Shown here one piece after another: positions 32,856 through 44,552 of a stretch of DNA of 64,000 nt. The position numbers were made by a program, and so were the translations under genes. The notes beneath the pieces are model-generated. The model saw only the letters and a program-made list of their open reading frames with translations, had not been told where the DNA came from and searched no databases. Position 1 is the stretch's first letter. The number at the start of each line of letters is the position of its first letter. The stretch is from Siphonodentalium dalli (lineage: Eukaryota > Mollusca > Scaphopoda > Gadilida > Siphonodentaliidae). The stretch covers positions 96,741,319 through 96,805,318 of the forward strand of contig CP136066.1 in assembly GCA_032622095.1 (NCBI GenBank). The letters are read 5' to 3'.

Positions 32856-33677
32856 TATATGTAAAGTTCAAACATGAGTTAGACCAGTATAATTTATCAG
32901 TCGTGCCTGAGTTGAGTCATTTCATTCTTAAATGTCTTTAGATATATCTTCATGCCAATAGCATGAGAAGCGCAATTCTCTCAATCACAAAAGCTTGGCA
33001 GGATGCATGTATACCCACGTCCATCAAATATATAAAAATAGCAACATGCAACTTACGGCAACTAAAATCTTCTGCAGTAGACTCAGCTAGAAAACAGAGA
33101 TACATATAGCAACCAATAGAAACAGAGGGAAAATAAAGAAAAAATTTATATCTGAAAATAGTTTCCTAAATTAAAAAAACAAAATTCCCCATAAATCATG
33201 TTTCAAATTCAGAGCAAATCGCCTTTCTGAAGTAGAATCGGCTCCAAAATAAACACACAGAGATAGAGAGAAAATAAAGAAAAGATTTATACATTTAAAA
33301 TAATTATGGACTAAATTGATAATGGCATTCTGAACAAATATTTTTCCTTTTCAAACTGGGTACATGTAACTTGAAACATAGTTCAAAGTGACTGTACTTG
33401 TAAGAGCTACATGTACTTGTAAATGTAGCAGGTCAAATTGTACATCTTGTATACAGGAAATCTGATTGAAACCAAATTTTATGCAACTGACTGATATATT
33501 GATCCAGTACAACCGTTGGTTGAGCAACTCAAATAGATCATTTTCAGTGGTAACAGTTGTATTTCATTGAAAACTGGGATGTGTTGTTATAACATGTACT
33601 CGTATGTACATTACATGCGTAAAATGCACTGACTTGGTATTTCTTCCCAGAAGCCAACACTTACAAGTACTAGTTAC
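32856..33677. other. Plain AT-rich intron
   Basis: A loose repeat (AAAATAAAGAAAA.ATTTAT, about 33130 and 33275) is the only structure seen. Confidence 0.5.
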
Positions 33678-34078
33678 AGGTATTAGAGCGTTTTAGCTTT
33701 TGAGAAAAATTCATGAAGCCATTAATTTGAAGAAGCAGCTTTATCTGGTTTTAGTTTTTATTAACTATTTCACGTCACTATTTTAAATCAAGTGATTATT
33801 CTGTTTATTATATTCCACTATAAACATCTGATTTACCAGAAATCTGAATAGTACCTCCATTATACCCATGATGCAGAAATGTTGGTAGCGCGTATGAATA
33901 CATAACGTGATAGTTAAAGTGACATAATTCAAAGTGAAATTATCATTTATAATCACTCGAGAAATCAAGGTAAATCATACATAGGAATGTAATAAAGTGT
34001 TTTAACTTTTGAGACAAATTCATGAATCCATTCATTGGAAGAAGCAGCTTTATGTCAGAAGATATAGTTTTTATTAAA
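33678..34078 (+). repeat. Pair of roughly 85-bp direct repeats
   Basis: About 33686-33763 and 33996-34078 share GTTTTA(G/A)CTTTTGAGA, AATTCATGAA.CCATT, GAAGAAGCAGCTTTAT and TAGTTTTTATTA. They are separated by unrelated sequence. Confidence 0.65.
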
Positions 34079-35416
34079 ATTTGCCATGATAATCAATATT
34101 GAAATAAGCGATCTCTCCACTACTTTAAAAACATCTGAAAATCTATATGTGGTAATTATAAATAAGGTGAGTTATTTTTCTGTTTACAGCAATATATATT
34201 GATTTCCTCAGCTGATTGCATCTAATCTGACGCAGTGCAACTACGTAATTGTCTGGTAGTTCAAAGCATCGCTTCAGAGGAAAGCTGAACGAGGTGAATC
34301 TTTTTCCCCGGGTAATTATATATCGGAGAGACAACCAGACATACTGAGAACACATGTATTAGAGATGAGGATCAACGAGACGTCCCGACGACATGTGTAA
34401 ATCAATGATGATCAATGAACACGCTATACTCATGAGAGCGAGAGATTTTGTGGTTAAGATGGCGCTAATGTCACAATTATTTTCCCTCACCATCCTCATA
34501 TTTATTTAGTTCTTCAAAAATATACCATGGCCAGCAATACTGAAAACGTTACCTATGGCTTGTCACCTTAATACGGCCCTAGGATTTCAGAAAATTTGAA
34601 GAACTTCCCTCAGCAAAAATTTATACATGTATTTCTGGCAAATTTGGAAAAATATCACCATTTTCAATTATTGGGAATCTTTCAACCCAACTTGGTTTTG
34701 GTTTTTTAGGGTTTATTGATGTTTCAATCACCAGGCTATAAATTGGGGTTGTCCAGTTTTATTTGTGGAGAAAGTCCCCCACCCCCCCCCCCAAATTTCA
34801 CTTGAAAATCAAACCACTGGACATAGAAACAAACACCCCTCCCCAGTAAGCAACTAACAATCATGCATAGGCACACAGACCACTGGTATGTTAACCACTC
34901 TCAATCTGCACTTATTCGGTAGTCAACCAGCTTGGGCATTACTTACAGCTTTAATATTACCGCCTAATGTGGATGCCCCTTAATACTGGCAAAGCCACCT
35001 GTGTCCCCATCATAACCCAGATGCGCTATTTTATAAATTATTGAACAAGAGATTGACAATATTATGCTTATAAATTCAATTCATGTTACTAACATTACTT
35101 AAGTGAACAGAATTATGGTTTCTTGGGACAAATCCATTCTGACCTTACCACTCCATATATATGCAAATGCCCCCCCCCCCCCAATTGTGTTTCAAACGAG
35201 TTCATCAAATTGAGTGCGATTGTATAACAAGTATATGTACATATAGCACATCTTTATTTGTAATGCAACATTGCCTAAAACTAATAGTTCAGCATTTGTG
35301 TTCCAATGGATGTTGTTTTGTGATACAATTCTAGAATGTACATGTATCACAAAAAGTCGTGGTAAACTCAATGCAAATGCTGTCACCATCTCAAACTTTC
35401 AGAACACTCATACATG
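34079..35416. other. Plain intron
   Basis: Short poly-C tracts lie near 34780 and 35170. No gene or clear element. Confidence 0.5.
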
Positions 35417-35588
35417 TACAGTAATACCCTAAATAATTTATTCCTTAACCACAGCAGAATTATGGGTAATTTTTCAGGATTTAGTCGGAAATATGGCTTG
35501 TTGCCATTCATCGGAAAGCTCTAAATCCTGAAAAGTTGCCCATAATTCTGCTGTGGTTAAGGAGTCGATTATTTAGGGCATTACTGTA
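35417..35588. mobile_element. Family A palindromic MITE, right arm shortened
   Basis: TACAGTAATACCCTAAATAA to TTTAGGGCATTACTGTA. The centre jumps from CATCGGAAAGCTC straight to TAAATCCTG. Confidence 0.88.
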
Positions 35589-36180
35589 CATGTACATGTC
35601 ATCCTGCAATCAGATTCTTAGTGATCAAATTCTACTATAAGTCCCGACTTGCCATGTATATATTTCATAATTGGTAGATAATACAATGTAATTTCACCTA
35701 TATAAATGACCACATGTTCTGAGATTGTCATGAATGATAGTATATGCACTGATACCCACATCAAAAGATCCAATCAACATTGGCAATAAAGCAGTGCCTT
35801 GTCTGTGGTATTATATGTTTATGATGGCATTGTTAACATAACTAGTGAGAGTAAGAGACATGCCGCTGACTAATACATGGTTTATACAGAAAGCATGGGT
35901 AGATACCAATCTACTAACTGCACTGTGGTGCACAGGCTACATGTACCAGCAAGTAATTGAGGAAATGCACTCTATGTTAAGAAGCTTGTGTTAATATGTC
36001 CACTCGCTGCATCATCAGTAGTCTACCCGCTACTTAGGACTGAAAGGATTCGTCACGAATACAATGCATAACATTATACTGGTAAATAAGATCGCATTTA
36101 AAGTGATTTTGAAAAAATTGAAAATTTTGAGACTGAGACCTTAATAGAGGACAATCAAACTTGTATTAAATTGTTCACAT

Positions 36181-36778
36181 CAGTGTTCTCGCTGTCGGTG
36201 GCCAATGGCCATTTTTTTCTCAAAAGTGACCACAAAAAATTTCATTTTGCCAACCTTTTGGCCAAACTTTTTTTCACCACAATTGTGATGGTTGTTCAAA
36301 GGTGATTATTAATTGTCAAACACCTTAATCTCTGCACTGGTTATATCATATTTTGTTGATTAGGCAATCTGTAAGATGAAATATGTAAATGCATTGTCCT
36401 ATAATTCGATGTACCAGCGATGGCATTTCAGGTACGTAATGTGTTGTAAACTGCCTCCCGTCTTATAACAACAACCGGGCTTAACACCATAAAGGTTATT
36501 AATACAACAATAGGTATTCAACATTTATCGCCTCACGATAATAAGCAAAAGAACAGTTGTTTTATTTCTGCAAAAATAGCGATGACAACAAACACAAACT
36601 CATTACTTGATCAGTTGACGAACATGGTGTCAGCGATGCGACATCGAGAGTTATATATTTTAGAAATATAATTTAGTCATCAATTGTGAGCCCAGAAAAT
36701 GAGGATTTAATTTGGCCAAAGTTTTTTAATTTGGCCAATTTTTTTGGACAGAAGATTTTCGGTCCAGGGTGAACACTG
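36181..36778. mobile_element. hAT-type non-autonomous element, 598 bp
   Basis: The ends CAGTGTTCTCGCTG and (reverse-complemented) CAGTGTTCACCCTG are inverted repeats with two differences. The flanks GTTCACAT (36173-36180) and GTTCACAG (36779-36786) form an 8-bp duplication with one difference. TTTGCCA / TTTGGCC motifs near both ends relate it to the element at 8716. No transposase. Confidence 0.85.
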
Positions 36779-36786
36779 GTTCACAG

Positions 36787-37469
36787 TACAGCCCTCCAGT
36801 TTAAACGGACATGACTCATTTGAGCTAAGATAGGCTGACAAAAACACAAAATATTAATATACCAGCTGCTTTTGCTTTGAAAAATAATTTCCATGGTCAC
36901 AGCCATATATGGGTCAGTATGTGAGACTTGTATGACACGGTATGAGGTCACATATATTGTGTTCTCCTTCATTTATGGTGGCTTTGTATAAAGATAGCAT
37001 CAATTTCTGTTGGGGATATTGACCTTACACTATATTTTAATACAAGTATTGGTACATGTGCACCAAATACCAAATTACCTAAGTTATCATACTTAACAAG
37101 CAAATTACAAAAAGTTATATCAACCTACGCTTAACTAAGACAGTTAGGCTTCCCTTGCTAAACTATAATCCCGTAGAAAGGTAGTTCAAATATTTATCAA
37201 CCTATTTTGATACAGGCAAAATTTCAAAAGCGAATATTATTACGTGTATTTTGGAGCGCAAAGCTTTAAGCTTTAATATCATATTAAAAATATTTAATCC
37301 TGAAATTTGTTTAAATTAACAAGAAACTCAAACTGAATGTCACCAAGGAGTATAAACTTGTAACCAACACAAATCAACAAGGAATCATGCAGAATATATT
37401 TATAAGTTATACATGTATAGGCTAGTATCGTAGGTGATTGTTAGGTAACAGCTATATATAGTAACTCAC
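36787..37469. other. Plain intron next to the microexon
   Basis: No repeat or gene recognised between the hAT element and the microexon. Confidence 0.5.
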
Positions 37470-37499
37470 CCCGTGGATCTACATTCTTCATCCATGTTG
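37470..37499 (-). CDS. Reticulon 30-nt microexon (10 codons, phase 1-1)
   Basis: Predicted microexon too short for ORF finding. On the minus strand it follows a pyrimidine-rich tract ending TTTTTGTAG and is followed by GTGAGTTA, both strong splice signals. Its 30 nt keep the frame. Taking the phase-1 G from exon 1, it reads A-T-W-M-K-N-V-D-P-R, and its last G joins the TG of the RHD exon to give [10 protein letters not shown] Trp/Lys-containing linker just before the (V/I)xLIYWRD start of the RHD is also seen in short vertebrate reticulons. It divides the long intron into 24,861 and 33,044 bp. Because both neighbours are phase 1, it could be constitutive or skipped without a frame change. An in-frame ATG at its fourth codon could also start a short isoform from an internal promoter, although no promoter was identified here. 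Confidence 0.78.
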
Positions 37500-37792
37500 C
37501 TACAAAAACAAAGCAGAAAATGAAATATTACTGTACTATGATACATGTACATATATTATCATACATGTGTTTCGCCAAAAAATTCTGATTGGAGGCTTTA
37601 TAATATACCCGAAAATCATTCGAAGTTAGAGAGAACTATGTACAGAGATTTTGGTACAAATGCGGAATCAACATGTTCGGAATATAATTGGTCATATACT
37701 CACTCGTCAACATAAAATTACTTTATAAGAAATTACCGGGGTTTTTTTTCTATATATTTTTAAAAATCTTTAATGACAATACACATGTCCCT

Positions 37793-37900
37793 CAGCCCTC
37801 ATAATTGGCTACGGCAATCAGCAATGCCAAAGCCATTTGCTGAAGCAACAGGGCCAAGACAAAGGGTTGCCGTAGCAGATTGCCGAAGCCAAACAATGTG
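37793..37900. mobile_element. Family E MITE, right end missing
   Basis: CAGCCCTCATAATTGGC, then TACGGCAATC, GGGTTGCCGTAGCAG and TTGCCGAAGCCAAACAATG. It breaks off where the 90-bp tandem begins at 37901. The full form is at 56845-56967. Confidence 0.75.
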
Positions 37901-38080
37901 AACTAGAGGTGTGACTGTCCCAATGGGACTACGGATACCCCCCTTTTTAAAATACTAAGATGTTTCACATGTCAGTAAACATTTAGTTAAAACTAGAGGT
38001 GTGACTGTCCCAATGGGACTACGGATACCCCCCTTTTTAAAATACTAAGATGTTTCACATGTCAGTAAACATTTAGTTAA
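37901..38080 (+). repeat. 90-bp tandem duplication (left end of pearl-like block)
   Basis: 37901-37990 and 37991-38080 appear identical: AACTAGAGGTGTGACTGTCC, GGGACTACGGATACCCCCC and CAGTAAACATTTAGTTAA. Confidence 0.92.
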
Positions 38081-38800
38081 AATAATAAAATAACAGTACC
38101 CATTGCAGGTGTACAACCATAACCCTAATCTTAAACCTATTGACCGAAAATTGTAGGAATAAAAGCTTGGACAAAATTATGTATGTTGCGAAAAAATTTC
38201 TAAGTCGAAAAAGGGGAATAACTCCACACAAAAAATGCCGGACAGACGTCATAATCGCAGGTGCACAGGTTCCCATGGTACTAAATATCAGTTCCAAGAT
38301 TAAAAAACATTGACTGAAAAATGTAGGAATAAAAGCTTGGACAAAATTATGCATGTTGCAAAAAAAGTTTCTAAGTTGAAAAAGGGGGATAACTCCACCA
38401 AAAAATGTCAGACAGATGTCATAATCGCAGGTGCACAAGTTCCAATGGTACTAAATATCTGTGCCAAGTTTTAAAAAAATTGACCGAAAAATGTAGGAAT
38501 AAAAGATCGGACAAAAGTATACATGTTGCGAAAAATTTCTAAGTCGAAAAAGGGGGGATAACTCCAAAAATAAAAGTCCGACAGACGTCATAATCGCAGG
38601 TGCACAGGTTCCCATGATGGTTGATGTCTGTGCCAAGTTTCACAGAAATTGATCAAAAAACGACTGAGAAAAACTCCGGACAAATTTGTGTCCACGGACG
38701 GACGGACGACGGACGACGGACGGACGACGGACGGACGACGGACGGACGGACGGACAAGCTGACTCCAGTATACCCCCCCTAACTTCGTTCCGGGGGGTAT
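38081..38800 (+). mobile_element. Pearl/HINE-like block (family D), copy A of a 720-bp duplication
   Basis: Core monomers of about 170 bp (GTCATAATCGCAGGTGCAC at 38248, 38418 and 38587) end in a long GGAC/GGACGAC microsatellite (about 38691-38755) and a 3' hairpin with TATACCCCCC and GGGGGGTATA stems. The next copy follows at exactly 720 bp. Confidence 0.82.
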
Positions 38801-39424
38801 AATAATAAAATAACAGTTCCCATTGCAGGTGTACAACCATAATCCTAATCTTAAACCTATTGACCGAAAATTGTAGGAATAAAAGCTTGGACAAAATTAT
38901 GTATGTTGCGAAAAAATTTCTAAGTCGAAAAAGGGGAATAACTCCACAAAAAAATGTCGGACAGACGTCATAATCGCAGGTGCACAGGTTCCCATGGTAC
39001 TAAATATCAGTGCCAAGATTAAAAAACATTGACCGAAAAATGTAGGAATAAAAGCTCGGACAAAATTATGCATGTTGCAAAAAAAGTTTCTAAGTTGAAA
39101 AAGGGGGATAACTCCACCAAAAAATGTCGGACAGATGTCATAATCGCAGGTGCACAAGTTCCAATGGTACTAAATATCTGTGCCAAGTTTTTAAAAAATT
39201 GACCGAAAAATGTAGGAATAAAAGATCGGACAAAAGTATACATGTTGCGAAAAGTTTCTAAGTCGAAAAAGGGGGGATAACTCCAAAAAAAAAAGTCCGA
39301 CAGACGTCATAATCGCAGGTGCACAGGTTCCCATGATGGTTGATGTCTGTGCCAAGTTTCACGGAAATTGATCAAAAAACGACTGAGAAAAACTCCGGAC
39401 AAATTTGTGTCCACGGACGGACGG
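38801..39424 (+). mobile_element. Pearl/HINE-like block, copy B (lacks the terminal hairpin)
   Basis: Same text as 38081-38704 shifted by 720 bp with only scattered differences (for example TACCC against TTCCC at the start). It stops inside the GGAC tract, where the GTTGACAGATACG tandem at 39430 takes over, so the terminal hairpin is absent. Confidence 0.82.
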
Positions 39425-39955
39425 ACATACAGTTGACAGATACGTTAGGTCAATAATTTTGTCCATGCATAATGGGGTTAGTAAATATGTCAGTGCCCCC
39501 ATTGTGGGGTTGGCATTAGCTGAACAGTTGACAGATACGTTGTGTCAATAATTTTGTCCATGCATAATGGGGTTAGAAAAGGGTTTTGTCCATGTATACT
39601 GGGGTTATAAACATTGAGGGGTTGATAAAGTCCATGCATTGTGAAGTTAAACCATATATTCATTATGAGGTCATAAAGGGTTTTGTCCATGTATACTGGG
39701 GTTACAAACATTGAGGAGAATATGCGTTGTGTCAATAATTTTGTCCATGCATAATGGGGTTAGTAAAGGGTTTTGTCCATGTATACTGGGGTTATAAACA
39801 TTGAGGGTTGATAAGTCCATGCATTGTGAAGTTAAACCATATATTCATTATGAGGTCATAAAGGGTTGTGTCCATGTATACTGGGGTTACAAACATTGAG
39901 GAGAATATGAGGGGTTGATAAAGTTCATGCATTGTGAAGTTAAAAAAATCATATT
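39425..39955 (+). repeat. Irregular tandem array: TTGTCCATG...TGGGGTTA units
   Basis: GTTTTGTCCATGTATACTGG occurs near 39583, 39680, 39769 and (variant) 39868. AATTTTGTCCATGCATAATG occurs near 39453, 39547 and 39738. They are mixed in larger repeats of about 190 bp with AAACATTGAGG and CATATATTCATTATGAGGTC. The same vocabulary (CATGGACAAA, TGTGGGGTTA) returns at 42745-42900, suggesting both are parts of one pearl-like family. Confidence 0.75.
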
Positions 39956-40390
39956 TGAATGAAGTCTCCTACTCAGAAGAGCTAAAATAATAAATTAGAC
40001 TGATCCATTGTTCATTTGAAGGGGTATTTTCATAATGAGCATACGGCAGCAAGAAATAACTTTCCTGAGATTTATTAATGGATTCCCATTCATTCAGTGG
40101 TAGTGATGTTCAGATCTGATAACTTATTAACTGAACATCCATATATGTTCCGTCTCCAGCAAGATTCTAGGGTTCTGACCGGTCAAAGAACCCCTCAATA
40201 TTTGTTATGTTCCCCTCTTGACACGCGAAACCAAGGGCCTTATGTTCACGGATGACGTCATGCAGAAATAGACTGTCGGGGTAAATTGTTCTGCATTTTA
40301 ACAGTTATCATTCTGTTAACACTTAAAAGGCAGAAAACAAAGATTCCGACGGAACATACATGTATATGTTAGTGTGGTTCATTGACGATA

Positions 40391-40488
40391 ACATGGTCTG
40401 ATGTTTACAGCATACAACGTATGTTCAACCTCGACGTTTGCATCTCAGTTGAACATAAATTCCAAGCAGTGAACATCAGACCATGTTT
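40391..40488. repeat. Fold-back with roughly 45-bp arms
   Basis: ACATGGTCTGATGTTTACAG with ATGTTCAACCTCGA is mirrored by CTCAGTTGAACAT and GTGAACATCAGACCATGT. Confidence 0.7.
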
Positions 40489-40524
40489 AATACCGTCAAT
40501 CCACCACAATAACTTATAATTTGT

Positions 40525-40826
40525 GTTTAAAATTGGATTGAAGACAATACTAAATACTGTCTGAGTGGACAAACTAGTGCACGAGCTGTAGAAGATCAGT
40601 GTACATGCGCAAATCAATGTTTGGCGAAAACTAACTTTCATGTAAAAATTAGATGAAAAATAAGAAATTTCTATATATTTCGTCTAACTTTCCAAATAAT
40701 AGTTTCCATAAAAAATTGATTTCTACATGTGCACTGTGATTTTCTACACCTCATGCAGACATGCACTAGTTTGTCCTATCAGACAGTCATTTATTTATGT
40801 TTTAATCCAATTTTAAACACAAAGCG
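40525..40826. mobile_element. Fold-back element with roughly 85-95-bp arms
   Basis: The left arm GTGTTTAAAATTGGATT, ACTGTCTGAGTGGACAAACT, AGTGCA is mirrored on the right by TGCACTAGTTTGTCCTATCA, GACAGT, AATCCAATTTTAAACAC. The spacer is about 120 bp. Unknown family. Confidence 0.7.
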
Positions 40827-41900
40827 CTTTGGTTTAGAGGCTCAATGTTCCCGGCCCTGTTACAGTTGGAATCAGATTAAGTGGGCATTTAAGCTCGGTT
40901 TTAGCACACCCCGTAGCGAGAACACTGCCACGCATAAGCGCGATTATCCAAAAATGTATGCACACATAATGCACCATGTGAACTCTTGTTATGGAAAAAG
41001 GTTCATCATGGATTTATGTCAGCCAAAATTTTTTTTTTCACTTTTCAAGTTAGTCAGAATTTAACAACAAACATGAAATTCAAAGAAAATTTATTATTTG
41101 TGAATGCTTATCAAGAAATATAGCCTGTGGGACATGTGTATTGTGCTCGCTAACTGCGTGCACATATTTTTAATAAGCGCGTTAATATTCGCGTTTAAAC
41201 AGACCGCCCACTTAATACGATTCCTTCTGTATTTATGGGGTTTGTCTATTACAGTATACATCCTCTTGACTGCCAATGTATTACAATATTCATTCTTTGC
41301 AATTTTGTATTTTATTCGAAGCAATGATCATTGGGCAACACAAAACCGCCAAAATTACAACTGATCACAACGGCTTTTATACTTTTAGTCAATAACTCTG
41401 TTAAGCTAATTTGAACATCTGGACAGAAACTTCTGCCGATTTATTTTCTTTTGCCTAAATACCAGCATCGGACTGTGATTCGGACATTTCATTCTGCCAG
41501 AAATGTGATGTGCAATGTGTAGGATGCATTTTGTCAGATAAAATAATCAATGTAATTTGTGAATGCGATTAAAAGTAGATTATAAGCCGTTAGTAGATTT
41601 GGTGGTTTTGTGTTGCTCGATGGTCATTGCTTTGAATAAAATCCCAATTGTATTGCGCATTTTCGCGCTAATTATTCGCGACATGTTATATGTTGTGTGG
41701 GCCAATATATCTGGATGGGGGTGTCAACCTTTGACCCACGGCTTCATCTGCCAATCAGCCGATAGTTACCTGTTCACAGGTAACTGAAAGTAATGAAAGT
41801 TGCAAATATTATTTCATAACATAAAATTTATATTGAATGTCTCAAAATAACATGTTTTCATATACATTTATAGATGTAATGACTTTCACATTCTAATAAT
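40827..41900. other. Unassigned intron beside the piggyBac remnant
   Basis: Overlapping frames on both strands at 41094-41364 have no recognised domain. ATTAAGTGGGC occurs at 40876 and inverted near 41210, which hints at another small inverted-repeat element. Confidence 0.4.
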
Positions 41901-41929
41901 GTCCCAATTTGTGAGAAACTGTACTAATT

Positions 41930-42467
41930 GCAGATGAGTTTATCCATAAATGTCCATTTCCTGGATAAAGGTGTGTCCTCCGCAACTTGTGATGAAAACA
42001 AATTTGTTTGGTAAACAATCAAGTCTAAAACTTCATCAGACATCACTGACATCAGTCAGAAAAAGTTCCAAGAACTCAATTTCTGTTGAATTCTCATCCA
42101 AAGAAAGCTGAGGACCGGTATTATTCCTGTCAAATCATGGAATTGACGACGAACAAGATTTTCAGTCCAGGTATCAGCAGGTGTTGTTGATTGTTGAGGT
42201 GGGTCACTGTGTCGTTGTTGTTGTTGTTGACTTCCGCTATTCACTATCCGTTGAATAAGAACCCAAGTGCTGTGTTCCCTCAGGTATTATCACTGCAAGT
42301 ACTAATACTCTCTACTTCATAACGGAGTCCATCGGAGTCGCTATTTTCATCATCCGTTATTCATAGTCAGATTCATTTTATTCGGAGTCCGATAAACTGT
42401 CATCTAAGTCAGAATAATCTAGTATTTCAACCGGAATTATTTTCGTTCTCTGTCGCAAAGATGGCAT
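41930..42467 (-). pseudogene. piggyBac-type transposase remnant (N-terminal part)
   Basis: From an ATG at 42467 the minus strand reads MPSLRQRTKIIPVEILDYSD and then an Asp/Ser/Glu-rich stretch, a Gln run (SGSQQQQQRHSD), RRQFHDLTGIIP, and in a second frame SLDENSTEIEFLELFLTD and LDLIVYQTN. An acidic start, an F.G..G.-type segment and (E)FLELFLTDE..D.IV..TN are the N-terminal plan of piggyBac transposases (DDE_Tnp_1_7). Stops and at least two frame changes break it: one stop follows DSLSDSE, and a shift is needed after GIIP. Similarity is lost after RKWT (about 41930), so the catalytic Asp region is missing. It is a dead, truncated copy of a possible helper for the TTAA elements nearby. Confidence 0.7.
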
Positions 42468-42724
42468 ATAGCATCCGCAGAAACTCAGGTGGACTAAACC
42501 AGGTGTATCATGAGAAAAAACATTGAAAATTTACCGATAAAAACGTGTACATTATTTTCTATGGAGGCCGCCATTGTTGTTACCCGGATGTGCATGAAAC
42601 GGAAGCGGTGCGTAAAAATATTGTTCCGTCACCGGTTCAATCTCTTCTGATTGGTCGACGGAAACAAATCGGGAACAGACGGAAATTAACGGAAATTATG
42701 ATGGTTTCATGGTGTTGTCCATTA

Positions 42725-43020
42725 TAAAATAGATGGACAGATCAGTTTATGGACAAATCCGACCATGGACAAAACATTGTGGGGTTATTTTCAAAAACAT
42801 ATTTTTTGACCCCACAAAGTTCTTGTCAGCAGTCTCAGACATATGTATTGTGGGGTTAACCTCACAATACGTAAAAAACCCCACAATGCAGCACTGGACA
42901 GACAAATAACTTCACAGTGTATCTCTTGTAAGGACGACGCCGACGGACGACGCCGGACGGACGGACGGACAAGCTGACTCCAGTATACCCCCCCTAACTT
43001 CGTTGCGGGGGGTATAATTA
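42725..43020 (+). mobile_element. Pearl/HINE-like 3' portion (family D)
   Basis: CATTGTGGGGTTA / TAACCTCACAATACG / ACCCCACAATGC repeats are followed by GACGACGCCGACGG, a GGAC run and AAGCTGACTCCAGTATAC. It ends in the hairpin TACCCCCCC / GGGGGGTATAATTAAG. The last 50 bp is almost identical to 38753-38802. Confidence 0.72.
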
Positions 43021-43485
43021 AGAGGGCTGTGTACCTGGTAATCCCACACATAATGACATTGTAGTTTAACTAATAAATTGATCCAAAATAATTCTGATTT
43101 ATTACATATATATTATAAATTTTAATATCCTAGTGAACTGAAAACAAGTGAAGGAAAATAATAATGGGGCGGGGTAGGTGAGGGGAAACAAACACTTATG
43201 GTTTAACCCTTATAGATACTCATTAAATATGGTCTGCATGTGTATCTCTTCCTAAATACATTTTATATAGTTTTCAGGATATAAAATAATAAATATGAGT
43301 TGAAAACACCTATCCAGAAGTGCTTCTATCATATAATATTGATTTCATATCAATATTTCCTTATAAAATACGATAATCAATATGGACAGTTTTTCATTAC
43401 TATTTTTAGAGAGAGTTATCACTCAACCTACACTCAATAATGCAAACTGTAAAATGTCCCAAATTTATTGTAAGAACATTTTATA
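43021..43485. other. Plain AT-rich intron
   Basis: I see nothing identifiable. Confidence 0.5.
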
Positions 43486-43830
43486 TAAAATCAATAATAA
43501 TTGATAGTAGCACTTCCTGACAGGGCTGTTCAATTCATCTTTATTATTTTATACCCAGGAAATTATATAAATCTTGTTATAGGAAGAGATAGACCATCTT
43601 TAATTAATAAGTAGTTCCCTCAGGAATATTCAGATAAGTTCAATGAAAGACCACAGGCTGTTTGTTGAATTTTTTATCTGAATATTTCCTTCAGCACTTG
43701 TATTATGGGTCTCTTGTCTGCATATACAAGTATGTCCCTAACATCCCTCCTGATAAATAATGAAACATTACAATGCATAATTTTGTAACTGAATGGAAAA
43801 ATGACATATTTCATCTACAACTGTATCTAT
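43486..43830. repeat. Family J repeat followed by family H repeat
   Basis: 43486-43600 is the family J arm read uninterrupted (ATAAAATCAATAATAATTGA, TTTATACCCAGGAAATTAT, GATAGACCATCTTTAA). 43610-43830 carries the family H palindrome (CAGATAAGTTCAATGAAAGA / TTTGTTGAATTTTTTATCTG) and arm. Confidence 0.6.
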
Positions 43831-44552
43831 GTGACCTTAACATTGTTGTTTATACATACAAACACTGCCCCTGTCCCAATAGCATGTTCATTTGAGCACG
43901 CACACAGTGATCATCATCTGAAAGCATGCACTTCATTCAAACATTGGCACGTATAGAAAACGCTATTAAAATATACAGAGTGCACACGCATAATCAAACA
44001 GCCTGATCCACGGCCACGACTCTGATCCCCAGCTGAATATAGGTTTATGTCCAAAGCCATGTCATAATTAAAGAATCGCACCTTTTACTATTTATTATTA
44101 ACTGTCAACTCTGGCATCTGGGGGCATTATGTAGCTGGAGTGATATTAGGCAATGTTTTTTATCACTGATACAGCTGACTGGTATGGAAATTATCCAGGG
44201 TTGAAAGTGTCGCACAAAATATAACAATATGCATATTTTCCGCTTGGTGTTTCATTCATTTCTACCTATTGCACGCAGTCATATAAATATGAAAGTGAAT
44301 ATATACAAAATATTCAGCGACATAAGGACATAAGAGCGACATAAGGACATAAGAGCGCTAGTCTTGAATTATATGATGCCTTCAACAAAAAAATATATTT
44401 AGCACAAGATCAATAGTTCAGGGTGCAGATCAGAGCTGTGGTGGCATATCAGGCTATTTGATTACATACATGTAGTACCATAAGCTATTTATATATAAAT
44501 GGTATGACCAACTACTGAAACAAAATATTATATCAATTATGCATATAAATCA
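43831..44552. other. Plain intron
   Basis: A short duplication (GACATAAGGACATAAGAGC) lies at about 44320-44355. Nothing else seen. Confidence 0.5.

Larger units (their letters stand above)
4426..37469 (-). other. Reticulon intron between microexon and RHD exon
   Basis: This 33,044-nt intron runs from GTGAGT to TTCTCAG. It holds most copies of palindrome families A, B and C, three hAT-type elements and the TTAA element at 13.2 kb. No conserved exon was recognised inside it. Confidence 0.75.

Noticed and set aside
37470-37495. Reading the microexon from its first ATG (M-D-E-E-C-R-S-T-G) as an alternative start
   Set aside because: That frame joins the RHD exon out of phase. The second ATG (M-K-N-V-D-P-R) is the in-phase one.
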